Shown one piece after another: positions 56,396 to 64,000 of a DNA stretch of 64,000 nucleotides. The DNA lies in assembly GCF_002975205.1 (NCBI RefSeq), contig NZ_PCOC01000001.1:1426001-1490000 (forward strand), in the 5' to 3' direction. The stretch's first letter is position 1. Every line of letters starts with the position of its first letter. This DNA comes from Ochrobactrum vermis (GTDB lineage Bacteria; Pseudomonadota; Alphaproteobacteria; Rhizobiales; Rhizobiaceae). The notes beneath the pieces were generated by a model, which searched no databases, had not been told where the DNA came from, and worked only from the letters and a program-made list of their open reading frames with translations. Both the position numbers and the translations under genes were made by a program.

Positions 56396-57619
56396 ATGCA
56401 ACCTTTGGCAGAGGCGACAACCATTTCAACGATAGCAGCAGTCATTGTGGCGGCTGGCCGCGGGGAGCGAGCCGGGCAGAGCGTCGAAGGGCCGAAACAA
56501 TATCGGCGCATCGGTGGCGAAGCCGTACTTGCCCGCACTTTGCGCGCTTTTATCGATTGCCCGCTGGTTGATCGCATTGTTGTCGTCATTCACCCCGACG
56601 ACCATGTGCTTTACGAACGCGCCCTGCCGGAAAACTGCGGCAACATCCTCGTCGTGAATGGCGGTGCCACCCGACAGGAATCAACGCATCTTGGCCTCCT
56701 TGCGTTGAGAGATTCTGCGCCGCAATATGTTATGATCCATGACGGCGTGAGACCGTTTGTCAGTCAGGATTTGCTGAAGCGTATCGTCGAAAACCTCGCG
56801 CCCGATGAAGGCGTTTTACCGGCTCTTGCAGTTTCGGACACGCTCAAGCAGTCAGCTACGGACGGAACAGTGAGAACGACGGTGCCTCGCGCGGGCCTTT
56901 TTGCGGCGCAGACACCACAAGCATTTCCCTACGCGCCGATCCTCGATGCACATGAAAAGGCCTTCGCAATCAATCGCTTTGACTTCACGGACGATGCCGC
57001 CATTGCCGAATGGCAATGTATCGCCGTCCGCATCATCGAAGGATCAGCAGACAACACAAAGCTTACCTGGGCAAAGGATATCGAAATGGCTGACAAGCGC
57101 CTGCGGCAAGACCACGTCTCGTTTCCCGACATTCGTACTGGCAATGGCTATGACGTCCATTCCTTTGAACCCGGCGATCATGTGACGCTGTGCGGTGTGA
57201 AAATTCCCCATGAAGCAAAACTGAATGGCCATTCAGACGCCGACGTCGGACTTCATGCGCTGACCGACGCCTTGCTTGCGACACGGGGCGCGGGTGATAT
57301 TGGCACGCACTTCCCACCTTCCGACCCGCAGTGGAAAGGTGCAGCCTCCCGTATCTTTGTCGAACACGCCGCCAATATCGTGCGTGAAGCAGGCGGCCGT
57401 ATCGCCAATGTCGACGTGACCTTTATCAGCGAAGCACCGAAGATCGGCCCACACCGCGGAGCAATGACAGAAGCGCTTTGCGACATGCTGGGAATTGCCG
57501 CAGACCGCGTTTCGGTCAAAGCGACGACCAATGAAAAGCTGGGTTTCATCGGACGCCGTGAGGGTATCGCCGCCATTGCAACGGCAACCGTCATCTATCC
57601 CGGCGAGGTGCCTGAATGA
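56396..57619 (+). CDS. ispDF: Bifunctional IspD/IspF of the MEP isoprenoid pathway
   Basis: 407 residues. The N-terminal IspD (10-235: [48 protein letters not shown]) makes CDP-methylerythritol; the C-terminal IspF (245-405: [25 protein letters not shown] with metal ligands, [16 protein letters not shown]) makes methylerythritol cyclodiphosphate. The fusion is typical of alphaproteobacteria. It is divergent from dusB and overlaps pncC by 4 bp. Confidence 0.97.
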   Translation: MQPLAEATTISTIAAVIVAAGRGERAGQSVEGPKQYRRIGGEAVLARTLRAFIDCPLVDRIVVVIHPDDHVLYERALPENCGNILVVNGGATRQESTHLGLLALRDSAPQYVMIHDGVRPFVSQDLLKRIVENLAPDEGVLPALAVSDTLKQSATDGTVRTTVPRAGLFAAQTPQAFPYAPILDAHEKAFAINRFDFTDDAAIAEWQCIAVRIIEGSADNTKLTWAKDIEMADKRLRQDHVSFPDIRTGNGYDVHSFEPGDHVTLCGVKIPHEAKLNGHSDADVGLHALTDALLATRGAGDIGTHFPPSDPQWKGAASRIFVEHAANIVREAGGRIANVDVTFISEAPKIGPHRGAMTEALCDMLGIAADRVSVKATTNEKLGFIGRREGIAAIATATVIYPGEVPE

Positions 57620-58104
57620 GCGCGTTCATCGCAGAAGACAAAGCCGTGGCCGTGTTGGAAGCCTGCCGCAAGGCTGGCGTAATGATCGCGACGGCAGAGT
57701 CCTGCACAGGCGGGCTTGTATCCGGAGCGCTGACCGATATCGCCGGGTCGTCCGACGTCGTGGATCGCGGCTTCGTCACTTATTCGAATGAAGCGAAGGC
57801 CGAAATGATTGGCGTTCCGATGGAATTGATCAATCACGTCGGCGCGGTCTCGAAGGACGTAGCACTTTCAATGGCTGAAGGAGCGCTTGCCCGCTCCCGC
57901 GCGGGTGTAACTGTGGCCGTTACGGGAGTTGCCGGACCGGGCGGCGGTTCCGATGAAAAGCCCGTCGGTCTCGTTCACATTGCATCGGCACGAAAGGGCC
58001 ACCCGACGCTTCATCGCGAATGCCGTTTTGGTCCAAAAACCAGAGCTGAAATTCGCCACGCGACGGTTCTCGCCGCACTAGACCTCGTTCTGGAAAACCT
58101 TTGA
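57616..58104 (+). CDS. pncC: CinA-family nicotinamide-nucleotide amidase
   Basis: 162 residues, the stand-alone C-terminal CinA domain. [22 protein letters not shown] carries the catalytic Ser, then [15 protein letters not shown] and [19 protein letters not shown]. It deamidates NMN to nicotinate mononucleotide in pyridine salvage. Its ATG overlaps the ispDF stop by 4 bp. Confidence 0.93.
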   Translation: MSAFIAEDKAVAVLEACRKAGVMIATAESCTGGLVSGALTDIAGSSDVVDRGFVTYSNEAKAEMIGVPMELINHVGAVSKDVALSMAEGALARSRAGVTVAVTGVAGPGGGSDEKPVGLVHIASARKGHPTLHRECRFGPKTRAEIRHATVLAALDLVLENL

Positions 58105-58169
58105 TAAGTTTAGTGCGTATACTTTTATCTTCCGTGCCCTATCCTTGTCTTTGACCAGACAAGGAGAAG

Positions 58170-58916
58170 ATGGCGATGCGTTTCGATGGTAAGGTGGCAA
58201 TCGTTACAGGTGGTGCAAGCGGCATCGGTGAAGCGACTGTTCGGGCTTTCGTTCGCGAGGGAGCGAATGTCGTCATTGCGGATTATTCGGAGCATGGCCA
58301 GCAACTGGCCAACGAGCTTGCAAGCGGCACCGAGCGTGCATTATTCGTCAAAACCGATGTGACCGATACAAAAGCCGTACAGGCACTGATTGCAAAAACA
58401 GTCGAAACCTATGGCCGCCTCGACATTATGTTCGCCAATGCAGGCATCGCCGCAGACGGCCCGATAGACGAGCTGGATGAAACTGCATGGCAAAAAACCA
58501 TCGATATCAACCTCACCGGCGTCTATCTTTGCGATAAATACGCCATCGACCAGATGCGCTCGCAAGGCGGCGGCGTGATCGTGAATTGCGGCTCAATTCA
58601 CAGTCATGTCGGGAAATCAGGCGTCACCGCTTATGCGGCGGCAAAGGGCGGCGTAAAACTTCTGACGCAGACGCTTGCCATTGATTATGGCGCCCAGAAT
58701 ATCCGGGTGAACGCAGTCTGTCCCGGTTATATCGATACGCCGCTTCTCAAGGATATTCCGGACGACAAAAAGCACGCGCTCGTGGCTTTGCATCCGATCG
58801 GTCGTCTTGGCCGCGCCGAAGAAGTAGCCAGCGTTGTGCTTTTTCTGGCAAGCGACGAAGCTTCCTTCGTCACCGGAGCATCCATACTGGTCGATGGCGG
58901 CTATACGGCGCAATAA
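58170..58916 (+). CDS. Classical SDR-family oxidoreductase
   Basis: 248 residues. TGGASGIGEAT cofactor loop, acidic Asp in VVIADYSE (NAD preference), NAGIA, Ser in NCGSIHSH and YAAAKGG (Tyr/Lys catalytic pair), ending SILVDGGYTAQ. The substrate is unknown; similar to FabG-like and polyol dehydrogenases. GGAGA precedes two closely spaced ATGs (58170, 58176). In contrast to the SDR at 20159, its active site is complete. A RIME-like repeat follows directly. Confidence 0.9.
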   Translation: MAMRFDGKVAIVTGGASGIGEATVRAFVREGANVVIADYSEHGQQLANELASGTERALFVKTDVTDTKAVQALIAKTVETYGRLDIMFANAGIAADGPIDELDETAWQKTIDINLTGVYLCDKYAIDQMRSQGGGVIVNCGSIHSHVGKSGVTAYAAAKGGVKLLTQTLAIDYGAQNIRVNAVCPGYIDTPLLKDIPDDKKHALVALHPIGRLGRAEEVASVVLFLASDEASFVTGASILVDGGYTAQ

Positions 58917-58917
58917 A

Positions 58918-59018
58918 AGCACATCCTGAAAAGTGTGAAACGGTTTTCGGACAAGATGTGCGTGAAAGGGAAAAATTAGAGCGTCGACCTGATTAAATCA
59001 GATCAAAACGCGCTCTAG
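58918..59018. repeat. RIME / Bru-RS-like palindromic intergenic element, copy 2
   Basis: About 101 bp aligned with the copy at 4137-4241: the left palindrome has GAAAAGTGTGAAACGGTTTT identical in both, and the right ends AAAACGCGCTCTAG. The outermost left end is degraded (AGCACATC instead of CTAGAGCGCATC). It lies between the convergent SDR and RatA-like genes. Confidence 0.85.
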
Positions 59019-59021
59019 AAA

Positions 59022-59040
59022 GCCCCGGAGAAACCGGGGC
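59022..59040 (-). terminator. Terminator of the pdh-lipA-ratA operon
   Basis: A 7-bp stem GCCCCGG / CCGGGGC with a 5-nt loop, 5 bp after the minus-strand RatA-like stop and followed by TTTC, abutting repeat copy 2. Confidence 0.75.
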
Positions 59041-59045
59041 ATTTC

Positions 59046-59501
59046 TCAGGTCAGACCGTAGATCCGGTCGGCCCGTTTTTCGAAAGCTTCAGAAAACTTC
59101 TTGAAAGCGAGATCGAACATCGTTCCCATGAGAAGGCCAAGGGTACGGCTCTTGAACTCATAATCGATGAAAAACTCGACATCGCACTCATTTCCGTCGC
59201 CCACCGGCTTGAAGGTCCAGCGATTGTCGAGATAGCGAAACGGTCCGTCGAGATATTTAACATCGATAACATTGTCTTCAGGCTTCAGCAGCACCTGACT
59301 GGTGAATGTCTCGCGTATGAGCTTGTAACCGACCGTCATGTCGGCAATGAGAAGGACCTTGCCGTCGCGCTCCTTGCGGGAGCGAACAGACAAAGCCTCG
59401 CACATCGGCAGAAACTGCGGATATTTCTCAACATCCGCAACAAGGCCGAACATCTGATCTGCCCGGTGATGTACCCGCCTGACGGTTGTAAACTGCGGCA
59501 T
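59046..59501 (-). CDS. RatA/Coq10-like START-domain protein
   Basis: 151 residues, polyketide-cyclase/START fold: RRVHHRADQMFGLVADVEKYPQFLPMCEAL at the N-terminus and VEFFIDYEFKSRTLGLLMG near the end are the family marks. Coq10-type members bind ubiquinone; E. coli RatA is reported to bind ribosomal subunits. In rhizobia this gene regularly follows lipA, as here with 8 bp spacing. Lipid or quinone binding is the more likely role, inferred. Confidence 0.85.
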   Translation of the reverse strand: MPQFTTVRRVHHRADQMFGLVADVEKYPQFLPMCEALSVRSRKERDGKVLLIADMTVGYKLIRETFTSQVLLKPEDNVIDVKYLDGPFRYLDNRWTFKPVGDGNECDVEFFIDYEFKSRTLGLLMGTMFDLAFKKFSEAFEKRADRIYGLT

Positions 59502-59509
59502 TTCCTGTC

Positions 59510-60475
59510 TTAGACCCGCGCAGCGATCTGCGCCTCGCGCGCTGCCCTCAGCTTGGCGAAATCATCGCCAGCATGATGCGACGAACGCGTCAGCGGGCTG
59601 GATGCAACCAGCAGGAAGCCTTTCGTGCGACCGATCGTTTCGAACGACTTGAATTCGTCAGGCGTCACGAAGCGAATAACAGGATGATGCTTGCGAGTTG
59701 GCTGAAGATACTGACCGATGGTCATGAAATCCACATCTGCCGAACGCAGATCGTCCATAAGTTGCAAGATTTCGTTTCGCTCTTCGCCGAGACCGACCAT
59801 AATACCGGACTTGGTGAAAATGGTTGGGTCCAGTTCCTTGACGCGTTGCAGCAGGCGGATCGAATGGAAATAACGCGCACCGGGACGAACCTTCAGATAG
59901 CGTGACGGCACAGTTTCCAGATTGTGGTTGAACACATCGGGACGGGCTTTGACCACGACTTCCAGAGCGCCTTCCTTGCGCAGGAAATCCGGTGTCAGGA
60001 TTTCAATCGTGGTCGCAGGGGTAGCTTCACGGATCGCCTGAATGACCTCGGCAAAATGCTGCGCGCCGCCGTCGGCAAGATCGTCGCGATCCACCGATGT
60101 GATGACCACATGCGTCAGGCCCATCTGCTTGACGGCCTTGGCGACATTCTCGGGTTCGTTCCGATCGAGCGCAGTCGGGATACCGGTCGAGACATTACAG
60201 AAGGCACAGGCGCGCGTGCAGATCTCGCCCATGATCATGAAGGTCGCGTGCTTCTTTTCCCAGCACTCGCCAATGTTCGGGCAACCGGCTTCTTCGCAAA
60301 CTGTCACCAGCTTGTTCGACCGAACAATATCGCGCGTTTCGCTGTAGCCGCGTGAGACAGGAGCCTTGACGCGGATCCATTCAGGCTTCTTCAGGACGAC
60401 ATTGTCCGGACGATGAGCCTTTTCGGGATGCCGCTCACGCTTGCCTTGGTTCACCAGGTCGAGAACTGTAACCAT
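59510..60475 (-). CDS. lipA: Lipoyl synthase
   Basis: 321 residues, radical SAM. The auxiliary cluster is [13 protein letters not shown], the SAM cluster CTRACAFC, and the C-terminal Ser ligand lies in [10 protein letters not shown]. It inserts two sulfurs into octanoyl groups on E2 proteins such as PdhC, encoded just upstream in the same operon. Starts with the ATG at 60475. Confidence 0.97.
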   Translation of the reverse strand: MVTVLDLVNQGKRERHPEKAHRPDNVVLKKPEWIRVKAPVSRGYSETRDIVRSNKLVTVCEEAGCPNIGECWEKKHATFMIMGEICTRACAFCNVSTGIPTALDRNEPENVAKAVKQMGLTHVVITSVDRDDLADGGAQHFAEVIQAIREATPATTIEILTPDFLRKEGALEVVVKARPDVFNHNLETVPSRYLKVRPGARYFHSIRLLQRVKELDPTIFTKSGIMVGLGEERNEILQLMDDLRSADVDFMTIGQYLQPTRKHHPVIRFVTPDEFKSFETIGRTKGFLLVASSPLTRSSHHAGDDFAKLRAAREAQIAARV

Positions 60476-60585
60476 GCTTTTTCCTGCCTATCCGAAGCAT
60501 TCTCATGAATGGACCTGAAATGCTTCCAAATTCGGTTCGGTCCTAATCCCTGGACCCTACCCTGTCAACTTGAGCGATTTGCTAC

Positions 60586-60774
60586 TCATCGCCGCGCCGC
60601 CAGTCCAAGAGCCCGGAAAACCAATGCCCATATCAGGCCAAATGCCAAGCCTGCAGTGCCAAGCGCCAATGTAAGTACCCACACACCGTACCAGCCGACC
60701 AAGGCCATTCCGTTGACCGATATGGTGTTGCCGCCAAGGACACTCAAGGTACCAGCTGCAAATCCCAGCACCAA
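60586..60774 (-). CDS. Small two-helix membrane protein with a non-standard or extended start
   Basis: 62 residues from a TTG at 60774: two membrane helices (VLGFAAGTLSVLGG and VGWYGVWVLTLALGTAGLAFGL) and an end ALVFRALGLAARR. The frame stays open upstream, in frame with lpd, to the lpd stop itself. The 30 extra residues (basic ENGRPWRRAAWPVIKW leading into helix 1) look like real N-terminus, but contain no ATG, GTG or TTG. A GGAGA lies 7 nt before an ATT at 60849 and a CTG follows at 60843. Start unresolved; no family recognised. It lies between lpd and lipA. Confidence 0.6.
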   Translation of the reverse strand: MVLGFAAGTLSVLGGNTISVNGMALVGWYGVWVLTLALGTAGLAFGLIWALVFRALGLAARR

Positions 60775-60864
60775 TCCTCCTACGGTACACCATTTGATGA
60801 CGGGCCAGGCGGCACGCCGCCAAGGCCTTCCGTTCTCGATCAGCGGAATGAGCGTCTCTCCGTC

Positions 60865-62328
60865 TTATGCGTTCAGCACGCGACCATACGCATCCAGAAC
60901 GCTTTCCTTCATCATTTCCGAAAGGGTCGGGTGCGGGAAGACCGAATGCATCAGCTCTTCTTCGGTCGTTTCGAGATTCATGGCGATCACGAAGCCCTGG
61001 ATGAGCTCGGTTACTTCAGCGCCGACCATATGAGCGCCAAGCAACTGTCCCGTCTTCTTGTCGAAGATGGTCTTGACCAGTCCCTGATCTTCTCCGAGTG
61101 CGATCGCCTTGCCGTTTGCGGCAAATGAATAGCGTCCGACGCGGATATCGTAACCTTGTTCCTTGGCCTTTGCTTCAGTCAGACCAACGGAAGCGACCTG
61201 CGGATTACAATAAGTGCAGCCCGGGATCATATTCTTTTCGAGCGGATGGACATTCGGAAGACCGGCAATCTTCTCGACGCAGATAACACCCTCGTGCTCA
61301 GCCTTGTGCGCCAGCATGGGCGGACCTGCAACGTCACCGATAGCATAGATGCCCGCAACATTGGTCTTGCCATAACCGTCGATGACGATGCATCCGCGAT
61401 CAGTCTTAACGCCGAGTGTTTCCAGGCCAAGATTTTCGATGTTGCCCTGAACGCCAACCGCCGAAATCATACGGTCGACCGTCAATTTCTCAGTCTTGCC
61501 ATCCTTAGTCTCGATATGAGCGGTTACGTTGTTATCGCCCTTCTCGACCTTGGTAACCTTGGCATCGGTAATGATCTTCAGACCACGCTTTTCAAGCTGC
61601 TTACGCGCGAACGCGGAAATCTCGGCGTCTTCAACCGGCATGATCTGCGGCATGAGTTCCACGACAGTCACGTCGACGCCCATGTCTTTGTAAAAAGAAG
61701 CGAACTCGATACCGATTGCGCCCGACCCCATTACAAGCATGGACTTCGGCAGTTCCGGCGGAACCATTGCTTCGAAATAGGTCCAGATCAGCTTGCCGTC
61801 CGGCTCAATGCCCGGCAAAGCGCGCGGACGTGCGCCGGTGGCGACAATGACGTGCTTCGCCTTGTAGGTGCCCTCGCCAAGAACGCCCTTGGGGACAGGA
61901 TTCTGTGGCTGCATCGGCTGCTTGGAGGTTTTACCAACCGAAATCTCAACCGGATTGCTACCCGAAGCCGCTTTTACAAGCTTTGCCTCGCCCCAGATCA
62001 CATCGATCTTGTTCTTCTTCATCAGGAAGCCGACGCCGCCGTTAAGACGGGCGGACACACCGCGCGACCGCTGTACCACAGCCTTCACATCAGGTGTAAT
62101 CGTACCTTCCAGCTTCAAGCCGTAATCCTTGGCGTGTTCGCCAAAATGCAGGATTTCAGCGGAGCGCAAAAGCGCCTTGGTCGGGATACAACCCCAATTT
62201 AGACAGATACCGCCCAGATGCTCGCGCTCGACGATTGCCGTCTTGAGGCCTAGCTGTGCAGCACGGATCGCCGTTACATAACCGCCCGGTCCCGATCCAA
62301 TAACAATAACGTCGTAAATGTCGGCCAT
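60865..62328 (-). CDS. lpd: Dihydrolipoyl dehydrogenase (E3)
   Basis: 487 residues. FAD loop VIGSGPGGYVTAIRAAQLG, redox disulfide GGICLNWGCIPTKAL, NAD loop VMGSGAIGIEF, and C-terminal HPHPTLSEM (catalytic His). About 20 residues longer than standard E3 because of an insert near 118-140 (SKQPMQPQNPVPKG), typical of rhizobial pyruvate-dehydrogenase-linked E3. It reoxidises lipoyl groups of PdhC. It lies 81 bp after pdhC with a hairpin in the gap. Confidence 0.96.
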   Translation of the reverse strand: MADIYDVIVIGSGPGGYVTAIRAAQLGLKTAIVEREHLGGICLNWGCIPTKALLRSAEILHFGEHAKDYGLKLEGTITPDVKAVVQRSRGVSARLNGGVGFLMKKNKIDVIWGEAKLVKAASGSNPVEISVGKTSKQPMQPQNPVPKGVLGEGTYKAKHVIVATGARPRALPGIEPDGKLIWTYFEAMVPPELPKSMLVMGSGAIGIEFASFYKDMGVDVTVVELMPQIMPVEDAEISAFARKQLEKRGLKIITDAKVTKVEKGDNNVTAHIETKDGKTEKLTVDRMISAVGVQGNIENLGLETLGVKTDRGCIVIDGYGKTNVAGIYAIGDVAGPPMLAHKAEHEGVICVEKIAGLPNVHPLEKNMIPGCTYCNPQVASVGLTEAKAKEQGYDIRVGRYSFAANGKAIALGEDQGLVKTIFDKKTGQLLGAHMVGAEVTELIQGFVIAMNLETTEEELMHSVFPHPTLSEMMKESVLDAYGRVLNA

Positions 62329-62360
62329 AGTTCTTGCCCTTATTCCTGAAAGCGGAAAGA

Positions 62361-62398
62361 CCGCGCCTGTCTCTGTATCACCACAAAGACAGGCGCGG
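62361..62398 (-). terminator. Hairpin between pdhC and lpd (attenuator or processing site)
   Basis: A 12-bp perfect stem CCGCGCCTGTCT / AGACAGGCGCGG with a 14-nt loop. The minus strand continues TCTTTCCGCTTT, a weak U-tract, so it may be a partial terminator or an mRNA-stabilising hairpin that sets the E2:E3 ratio. Confidence 0.6.
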
Positions 62399-62409
62399 CT
62401 TCGATTCCA

Positions 62410-63765
62410 TCAGACCAGCATACCCATCGGGTTTTCGATGTGGCGTTTGAAGGCCTGTGCAAGTTCAGCAGCCAACGCGCCGTCGACAGCACGGTGATCG
62501 GTTGAAAGCGTTACAGACATAACGGTCGCAACCTTGATTTCACCGTTCTTGACCACTGCACGCTGTTCACCTGCACCGATTGCGAAAATGGTCGCATGAG
62601 GCGGATTGATGATTGCAGCAAAGTCCTTCACGCCGAACATGCCGAGGTTGGACACGGAGGTCGAACCGCCCTGATATTCCTCAAGCTTCAGCTTGCGGTC
62701 ACGCGCACGCTTGGCAAGGTCCTTCATCTCGTTGGAGATGGTGGACAGCGTCTTCGATTCCGACTGACGCACGATTGGCGTGATCAGACCACCTGGGATG
62801 GAGACAGCAACGCCAACATCTGCACGCTTGTGCTTGACCATGCCACCTTCCGTCCAGGAGACGTTGGCTTCAGGAATATCACGCAGTGCAAGAGCTACAG
62901 CCTTGATGACCATATCGTTGACCGAAAGCTTGTAGGCTGGAACCTCACCCTTTTCAGTCTTGATCATCGGTGCGGCAGCATTGATCTGTGAACGCAGAGC
63001 CAGAAGCGCATCCAGTTCACAATCGATCGTCAGATAGAAATGTGGAACGGTCTGCTTCGATTCCACCAGGCGGCGGGCAATCGTCTTGCGCATGCCGTCA
63101 TGCGGAACGATCTCGTAGGTGCCTTCTTCAAAGAGCTTGAGAACGGCATCATCCGACATCGGCTTCGGAGCGGCTGCAGAGCCAACTTCCATCTTCGGCG
63201 CAGCAGCCTTGGCACTACCGGAAGCCAGAGCGGCTTCCACATCGCGCTGAACGACACGGCCATGCGGACCGGTGCCCTTCACAGCAGCGATATCCACACC
63301 GGATTCCTTGGCGATACGGCGTGCAAGCGGTGATGCGAACACGCGATCACCCTTATTCGAAGCAGCAGCAGACTGCTCTGCCTTGGCTGTTGCGGGCGCC
63401 GTTGCAGGGGCTGCAGCTTCCTTTTTGGCTTCAGCCGGCTTCGGTTCTTCTTTCGGAGCCTCGGCCTTTGCTTCCGCCTTCGGAGCAGAAGCTGCACCCT
63501 CGGCCGCAGCCGCCACGTCCTCGCCTTCTTCGGCGAGGATAGCGATCAGCGCATTGACTTTGACACCTTCAGAGCCCGCGGGAACCACGATCTTGGCAAT
63601 CGTGCCTTCGTCCACAGCTTCCACTTCCATCGTGGCCTTATCGGTCTCAATTTCAGCAATAACATCGCCAGGAGCGACCTTATCGCCTTCCTTGACCAGC
63701 CATTTCGACAGGTTGCCTTCTTCCATCGTCGGAGAAAGCGCTGGCATGGTGATATTGATCGGCAT
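62410..63765 (-). CDS. pdhC: Pyruvate dehydrogenase E2, dihydrolipoyl acetyltransferase
   Basis: 451 residues. One lipoyl domain (1-80, lipoyl Lys43 in [11 protein letters not shown]), an Ala/Pro/Lys-rich linker, the E1/E3-binding domain (about 148-182, [17 protein letters not shown]), and a catalytic domain (about 220-451) with [14 protein letters not shown]. It forms the complex core. The start is the ATG at 63765, 15 bp after the pdhB stop. Confidence 0.97.
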   Translation of the reverse strand: MPINITMPALSPTMEEGNLSKWLVKEGDKVAPGDVIAEIETDKATMEVEAVDEGTIAKIVVPAGSEGVKVNALIAILAEEGEDVAAAAEGAASAPKAEAKAEAPKEEPKPAEAKKEAAAPATAPATAKAEQSAAASNKGDRVFASPLARRIAKESGVDIAAVKGTGPHGRVVQRDVEAALASGSAKAAAPKMEVGSAAAPKPMSDDAVLKLFEEGTYEIVPHDGMRKTIARRLVESKQTVPHFYLTIDCELDALLALRSQINAAAPMIKTEKGEVPAYKLSVNDMVIKAVALALRDIPEANVSWTEGGMVKHKRADVGVAVSIPGGLITPIVRQSESKTLSTISNEMKDLAKRARDRKLKLEEYQGGSTSVSNLGMFGVKDFAAIINPPHATIFAIGAGEQRAVVKNGEIKVATVMSVTLSTDHRAVDGALAAELAQAFKRHIENPMGMLV

Positions 63766-63780
63766 GTCCAGACCCTTTCG

Positions 63781-64000
63781 TTACGCGGTATAGGTAACGG
63801 CTTTCACCGCTTCGACCACTTCGGCGACAGTCGGCAGCGCCAGCTTTTCCAGATTTGCCGCATAAGGCATTGGAACATCCTTACCAGCAATGGTCAGGAT
63901 TGGCGCATCGAGATAATCGAAAGCCTGCTGCATGACGCGGGTGGCGATTTCCGTGCCAACGGACGACTGCGGGAAACCTTCTTCCACAGTCACCAGTCGG
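63781..64000 (-). CDS. pdhB: Pyruvate dehydrogenase E1 beta subunit, C-terminal part (gene continues beyond window)
   Basis: The last 73 codons of the gene. Visible: [39 protein letters not shown] and the end [16 protein letters not shown], the transketolase C-terminal domain of E1-beta. It pairs with PdhA (outside the window) to decarboxylate pyruvate and load PdhC. The GTG at 63993 is an internal codon, not the start. Confidence 0.95.
   Translation of the reverse strand, partial: RLVTVEEGFPQSSVGTEIATRVMQQAFDYLDAPILTIAGKDVPMPYAANLEKLALPTVAEVVEAVKAVTYTA

Noticed and set aside
61156..62202. A 348-codon plus-strand frame
   Set aside because: Shadow of lpd; composition rich in His/Arg/Asn without domain features.

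Overview
The window is chromosomal DNA of an alphaproteobacterium of the order Hyphomicrobiales. Protein-level recall (GlnB/GlnA, NtrBC, IspDF, NdvA, Tmk, the polar-growth protein, the pdh-lipA cluster) points to Brucellaceae, most likely the Ochrobactrum side of Brucella. This is inferred from family knowledge; no database search was run. Gene density is high, operons are compact with 1-4 nt start/stop overlaps, and no phage, transposon, CRISPR array or rRNA was seen. The only dispersed elements are two ~100 bp palindromic intergenic repeats of the rhizobial RIME / Bru-RS type.

Layout. 1-5.2 kb: a partial UPF0283 gene, a secreted protein, the folP-folB-folK operon, a secreted DUF922 protein, and a ferredoxin followed by a flavoprotein that lacks its NADPH domain. 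5.8-10.7 kb: one giant coiled-coil membrane protein related to the growth-pole-ring protein GPR/RgsE, with 22/29- and 62-residue repeats. 10.8-14.6 kb: an Mla-type lipid transporter (STAS-MlaE, MlaF, MlaD, auxiliary lipoprotein), divergent from a dipeptide epimerase. 15.6-17.6 kb: a phosphoesterase-glycosyltransferase pair best read as plcP-agt membrane-lipid remodelling, with a candidate PHO box. 17.7-20 kb: a citrate-synthase-family gene divergent from a second one that carries an N-terminal helix-turn-helix. 20-34.8 kb: an SDR, malic enzyme-PTA, a lipoprotein, nadE-gltX, dgkA, class II DAHP synthase, glutathione reductase, DUF2059, rpiA, gph and nnrDE. 35-37 kb: glnB-glnA behind a sigma-54 promoter. 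37-42.6 kb: ATP12, a HAD phosphatase, an EamA transporter, an RluC-type synthase and the cyclic glucan exporter ndvA. 42.7-50.3 kb: a seven-gene minus-strand run (rlpA, dacF, tmk, holB, metG, tatD, MBL hydrolase). 50.5-52.6 kb: a 25-residue membrane-peptide gene under a consensus EcfG promoter, a lipid kinase, tRNA-Gly(CCC), a PepSY protein and a small membrane protein. 52.6-58.9 kb: dusB-ntrB-ntrC, ispDF-pncC and an SDR. 59-64 kb: the pyruvate dehydrogenase/lipoate cluster pdhB(partial)-pdhC-lpd-small membrane protein-lipA-ratA.

Links. NtrBC and the sigma-54-driven glnB-glnA are parts of one nitrogen circuit. Envelope functions dominate the rest: polar growth, phospholipid transport, lipid remodelling, diacylglycerol and lipid kinases, peptidoglycan enzymes and glucan export. 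LipA makes the cofactor carried by PdhC, which Lpd reoxidises. The least-explained items are the HTH-citrate synthase pair, the NADPH-domain-less ferredoxin reductase, the EcfG-driven micropeptide and a small membrane protein behind lpd with no normal start codon.
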